From: Spongilla lacustris
Lineage: Eukaryota > Porifera > Demospongiae > Spongillida > Spongillidae
Direction: 5' to 3'
Assembly (NCBI GenBank): GCA_949361645.1
Contig: OX442415.1
Span: forward strand, 24,099,790 to 24,163,789
DNA: 64,000 nucleotides
A program made the position numbers and the translations under genes. The notes beneath the pieces are model-generated. The model did no database searches. It was not told the origin of the DNA and saw nothing but the letters and a program-made list of their open reading frames with translations. Shown piece by piece: positions 60,501 to 64,000 of this stretch; within the stretch, counting starts at the first letter, position 1, and every line of letters starts with the position of its first letter.

Positions 60501-62998
60501 ATTTGCATGACAGTAAAGTCTTTCCGCATGGCGGTGTGCATGTATTCCATCCGCAGCTGCGGTCAGAGGGTCCAGGTACGAGGCTAGAAAGCGCCTACCT
60601 TTGTGCACGTCCGACGGCGGGGTACTTAGTATTAATAGAGGCCTGGGAGTGGTAATGACGCTAATTTGACGAGGGGTTCCTCCCTCCCCCTCACCCTATT
60701 TATTTAGTAAAAAGAATCCCTCCTCAAAATATATGCATGTCACACGCTTGTCCCAACGTATTGTGTACACGAAAAACAAAGTGGGGAACTGCATCAGTGC
60801 CGACTTATGTTGTTGAGTCTAGATCTTGGGTAAAGGCATACACACCGATACTAAATAATCAGATCAAAACTGGAGTGCAACTATTTGATAATATATCAAT
60901 ATACATGTATGAGAACGTTGAAAATGACAAGTATGTTTGGTTAGAGTATGCATGAACGAATATGTATCCTTTGCCATCCACAGTTGATTTTGCATGAAGG
61001 CTACACCTGCATGGGGTGACTTCTTGCAAGTGCTTTCTTATGAGGAGTATCTGGATGGCCATGCATGCATGATGCAAATTTCTAATTATGTGCGAGAATG
61101 GTTGTAGAGCAACCTTACTTGGCATATGCGAGTCCCTGGTTGAGGATTGTATCACGAGCAGAATAAGTTTTGAAGTCACAGGGAGCATCTAAAATGCCGG
61201 TTCAAAGCATGCATGGGGTCAGGTCATAATGATGTCTTTAACCATTTACATTTTGCATGCATAGGCTCCATCGTTTATATCAGCGGCTCAGCCCCTACTA
61301 ACTTTCTTCAAAGGCAACCATGCATACATTTTCAGTCTAATTCCTACATCGTTGGCTTCCATCAGTAAATAGTGAAACCGCTTATAAGATGTAGAATGAT
61401 ATGTGTTCGCGTCCGAGTTCGAACTTCTGTACATCCCCAACGAGCGCAAACCCTCCCTGGGTCTTCGCCGAATGTAGTACAGCTGATGATGATGAAGCAT
61501 CGCGATCGATTAAAGGAATCAATATTGTACAACGTATTCGTATAGGCTTAAACACACCTAGTACTCTTACTTTTTAGAACACTGATTTAAATAATTATAT
61601 ATATGCATTTATACACATTAATATATGGGAAAGTTTATGAGAAAAGGGACCTAGCGTTTATTATAAAAAAGTATAATAAAAATGCATTACGTTTGATTTG
61701 CTATAACTTCCGAACAGTTAACGTTATCACCTTCCTATTTTCAACACTTCATACTGCACCATTTCTCTATGGTAAAATACATTTTGGAGTCTTGCACTTG
61801 CTCCGTGTCAGTATTGCAACGTTCGATACCCCACTGGGTTCAAACCCGCCATAACTTTCGGTAGGAGTAATCAATTCGCTTCAAATTCGGTTTGTAGGTA
61901 GAGAGGTCCTATACCTATCGATTTGTTCTGTTCGTTGATTTTTATGCCATCCATTACGGAGTTACAGTTGAACAAACTACGTGCCCATTTTCGCGCTCGA
62001 TTCGCGCCAATGATTTGGGCAAATTGCGTTCCGCTCAATGTATGGGGAGGCAGGGATTATAACATTGGCGCGAATCAAGCGGGAAAACGTGCACGTAGTT
62101 TGTTCAACTGTATCTCCGTAACAGATGGCATAAAAATTAACGAACAGAACAAATCGATAGGTATAGGACCTCTCTAGCTACAAACCGAATTTGAAGCGAA
62201 TTGATTACTCCTACCGAAAGTAATGGCGGGTTTGAACCCAGTGGGGTATCGAACGTTGCAATACTGACACGGAGCAAGTGCAAGACTCCAAAATGTATTT
62301 TACCATAGAGAAATGGTGCAGTATGAAGTTTTGAAAATAGAAAGTTGATAGCGTTAACTGTTCGGAAGTTATAGCAAATCAAACGTAATGCATTTTTATT
62401 ATACTTTTTTATAATACACGCTAGGTCCCTTTTCTCGTAAACTTTCCCATATATTTGTTATCCACATTGCGTATGCTGTTATGAACATGTGATATGGAAT
62501 GGGTCAGCGATATTCAAACAAGCCCAAATATAAACTGCATGACAATCACCTCAAATTAATAATTTGGGCTGTACTACTGCACTTACTTGTACTAGCAGTT
62601 AAGCTCATTTCTTCCCCATCATTAATCCAGTGATAGCACGGAAATTCCAACGTTTGCCGTGTCTGGAAATCGATGACGTCCACGAAACTAACGAACCATG
62701 CTGACCCCGTTACAGCAGACACCACGTTGTTCACAGAAAGGGTTAAGAGTAAACGTATCCTTTGGATTTCCTATGATGACGACTAAAAGCTCTCCTAGAT
62801 CCAAACCGCTCTCAATCATCAAGTCATCATAACAGTTGGTGTAAGTTGTAGGGATTTTAAACAACTTGCTGTCCACTATGGGAATCCTTGAACAGGAAGC
62901 TTTGGCTCCAACCAATGTGATATAAACATCGACCGCCAATGTTCCAGCACCTATTTCAGATCCAGTGACGATCCGCACTGCATAATAAAAGGCTCCAT
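51547..62998 (-). CDS. PLAT-domain lipoxygenase, N-terminus outside window
   Basis: Exons on the minus strand: 62998-62587, 53435-52966, 52912-52679, 52602-51790 and 51726-51547. All have GT-AG borders and matching phases. The first gives a PLAT/LH2 domain (RIVTGSEIGAGTLAVDVYI to WFVSFVDVIDF, FPCYHWINDG), which binds membrane or calcium. The rest is the catalytic domain: IPNGVNSILQQQRA, the metal ligands in FHEIAIHYH (H-x4-H), QHAAVNFLQYD (H and N), and the C-terminal Ile of NSITI, all five present. PHFRYTMAINTRAR is a conserved block. Lipoxygenases add oxygen to polyunsaturated fatty acids; specificity cannot be read here. One odd point: within the PLAT exon the frame must shift by one base near 62735 (after TLNPF, before VNNVVSAVTG) for both halves to fit. 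This is either a sequencing error or a disabling mutation. About 700 residues are visible. Confidence 0.88.
53917..53939. repeat. C23 homopolymer
   Basis: One of eight G/C runs of 20 or more in the window. Lies in the large lipoxygenase intron. Confidence 0.95.
54101..57915. repeat. Nested 3.8-kb inverted repeat inside the lipoxygenase intron
   Basis: Left TAGTCTCCTACCCAGACC faces GGTCTGGGTACGAGACTA. The outer arms pair 54101-54740 with 57180-57915, a middle part pairs 55345-55405 with 57117-57175, and an inner part pairs about 55795-55945 with 56085-56275 (CCTTCAGTCAAATCAATTGA against its complement), all about one centre near 56010. The left arm has an extra 570 bases (54770-55340); the right arm has extra minisatellite. 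No transposase is seen. Near the ends is TATGGAACGCC, shared with 16471 and 35880. Confidence 0.85.
55400..57140. repeat. Minisatellite of CCATAGGTACACACCCATT-type units with several strand flips
   Basis: C-rich form on top at 55400-55525 and 56335-56515; G-rich form (TATGGAAGGGGTGTGTACC) on top at 55640-55790 and 56520-57140. A higher-order block of about 235 bases repeats within 56700-57110. The flips mirror the palindrome centre. Confidence 0.85.
58193..59008. mobile_element. 816-base foldback element with TA flanks
   Basis: TGGGACAGTGTCCAGCA at the left is inverted at the right, TA on each side. The arms are about 300 bases (AATCGGGCTTGTGGGGTTAT, CCGCGGGGTTA). The centre holds two opposed copies of the shared core GGCGCGAATCAAGCGGGAAAA. 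Confidence 0.88.
59009..61625. other. Intron sequence, no feature supported
   Basis: Part of the 9.15-kb lipoxygenase intron. AT-rich with no clear repeat. GTCCAGGTACGAGGCTAG near 60568 resembles the end of the giant inverted repeat, so an element end may be present. Confidence 0.4.
61626..62449. mobile_element. 824-base foldback element with TA-rich flanks
   Basis: TGGGAAAGTTTATGAGAAAA at the left faces its near complement at the right; TATA adjoins both ends. The arms are about 340 bases (CAACGTTCGATACCCCA, GAGAGGTCCTATACC). The core again contains two opposed copies of the GGCGCGAATC(A/G)AGCG module. A half copy is at 7925-8165. Confidence 0.88.
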
Positions 62999-64000
62999 CT
63001 GTAAGAGATCAATAAATTTCAGTACTCAAAGCGCTACAATTAGGCAAATTATTATGCTATCCACTTATTCATTATAAATGATGTCTTAAATCGTTTACCT
63101 GTTCTTAATAGGTTTTTTAATGTACAGGACAACTTACACACAATACTTGCTATATTAAAATTACTCCGGCTACAGTTGATTAAACTTTAAGATGGGAGCC
63201 ACCTGGTGAGGATTGCTGTCGCATTTGCTCAAACCAAATGCATGCAAGTTGAGCCTATATACTAAACAGCTCAGAGAACACATCTTACTTTGTTTTGCCC
63301 GATATTATGGCAATGATTTTAAATGAATTCATCCCAAAGCACCATAGGACTCTGCGCCAAGAGGTATACAACAGGCATTGCATTTAGGCAATTTTGGGGT
63401 CATTTTCCGTGCATTTTCGCTCTTTAGTGGACAAGGCGGCTGCCACAGCTGACAATCCCGCTACTGATACAATTTTTGGATTTAGAACGTTTTTTATTAT
63501 TATATATATTATTTTAATATTTGTGTCACTTGTATGAATTATTCATGGTAAATGGTTGCATGGGTAGACCAGTTTCGGAGGCTCCAGCTGACTTACCAGA
63601 GAGTAGGGAGCAATACGGTGCCATTAAGAATTAAAAGTCTAGAAATTTTTTCTCGTAACTCTTCTTAACTTTAATTAGGCATTCGATCTAAACCAATTTT
63701 TTTATTGAAATAAAAAGTGATTTTAAAAGAAACGTTACGACTCTTTAGGTGTTGTCTCATATGCACTTAGTACATCAATAAAAAAACCGCCGATAACCAT
63801 TTGGACATGTATGCAGTTGTGGGCGTACAGCGCGTGCTGAGGCCTTTTTTGGTTGTGTACTGATCATGTGAACGACTAGCCTCGTCCCCAGGCCCTGTTT
63901 TTATTGAAGTTATGGGGGGTGAAAAACTACACTGCCAGGGTCCTAGCGCGCATGCGCTAGTTTATCCCAGAATACCTGGGGTAATCGTAATTTCCTTTTG
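62999..64000. other. Upstream lipoxygenase intron or flank; no exon recognised
   Basis: An earlier lipoxygenase exon must lie here or beyond the window, because the PLAT exon opens at a splice acceptor in mid-codon. 63876-63918 is half of the 38809-38893 hairpin MITE. Confidence 0.5.

Noticed and set aside
60440..60655. A 71-codon open frame in the lipoxygenase intron
   Set aside because: No recognisable family, and its end overlaps a repeat-like terminal motif.

Overview
The window looks like nuclear DNA of an early-branching animal, most likely a demosponge; this is inference. Genes have short spliceosomal introns (about 50-150 bases where not invaded), the DNA is AT-rich and full of ACATGT and GCATGC runs, there is a TTAGGG-type telomere repeat, and the families present (lipoxygenase with PLAT domain, HECT ligase, DD34E integrase, phage-type lysozyme) fit a sponge or cnidarian. 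No bacterial operon structure is seen.

Layout. 1-14.6 kb is a tandem segmental duplication (copy A about 1-7.7 kb, copy B about 8.56-14.6 kb). Each copy carries the 3' exons of an unrecognised helical protein (intact in A, frameshifted in B) and an intronless GH24 lysozyme. Each copy was later hit by different transposons, so the partner copy shows the empty site. 15.2-17.7 kb holds a possible small three-exon membrane protein gene. 18.8-23.6 kb holds a head-to-head pair: a DD34E integrase gene (frameshifted) and an intact 13-exon HECT E3 ligase gene sharing a 149-base promoter interval. 24.7-29.5 kb is one huge 24-base minisatellite that flips strand. 29.5-40.4 kb is mostly repeats: foldback elements, minisatellites and a non-LTR element fragment. 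A third lysozyme copy is at 40.8-41.3 kb, followed by a 1,032-base almost perfect palindrome, non-LTR retroelement remains (42.5-43.0 and 45.4-50.0 kb) and the last two exons of a leucine-rich-repeat gene (43.6-45.0 kb). 51.5-63.0 kb is one lipoxygenase gene on the minus strand. Its PLAT exon and catalytic exons are separated by a 9.15-kb intron packed with inverted-repeat elements, including a nested palindrome of about 3.8 kb.

The dominant theme is inverted repetition at every scale (81 bases to 3.8 kb). Several foldback families share a central module, and three minisatellites reverse strand. The most biologically suggestive unit is the divergent integrase/HECT pair, which could be a two-gene mobile element carrying its own ubiquitin ligase.
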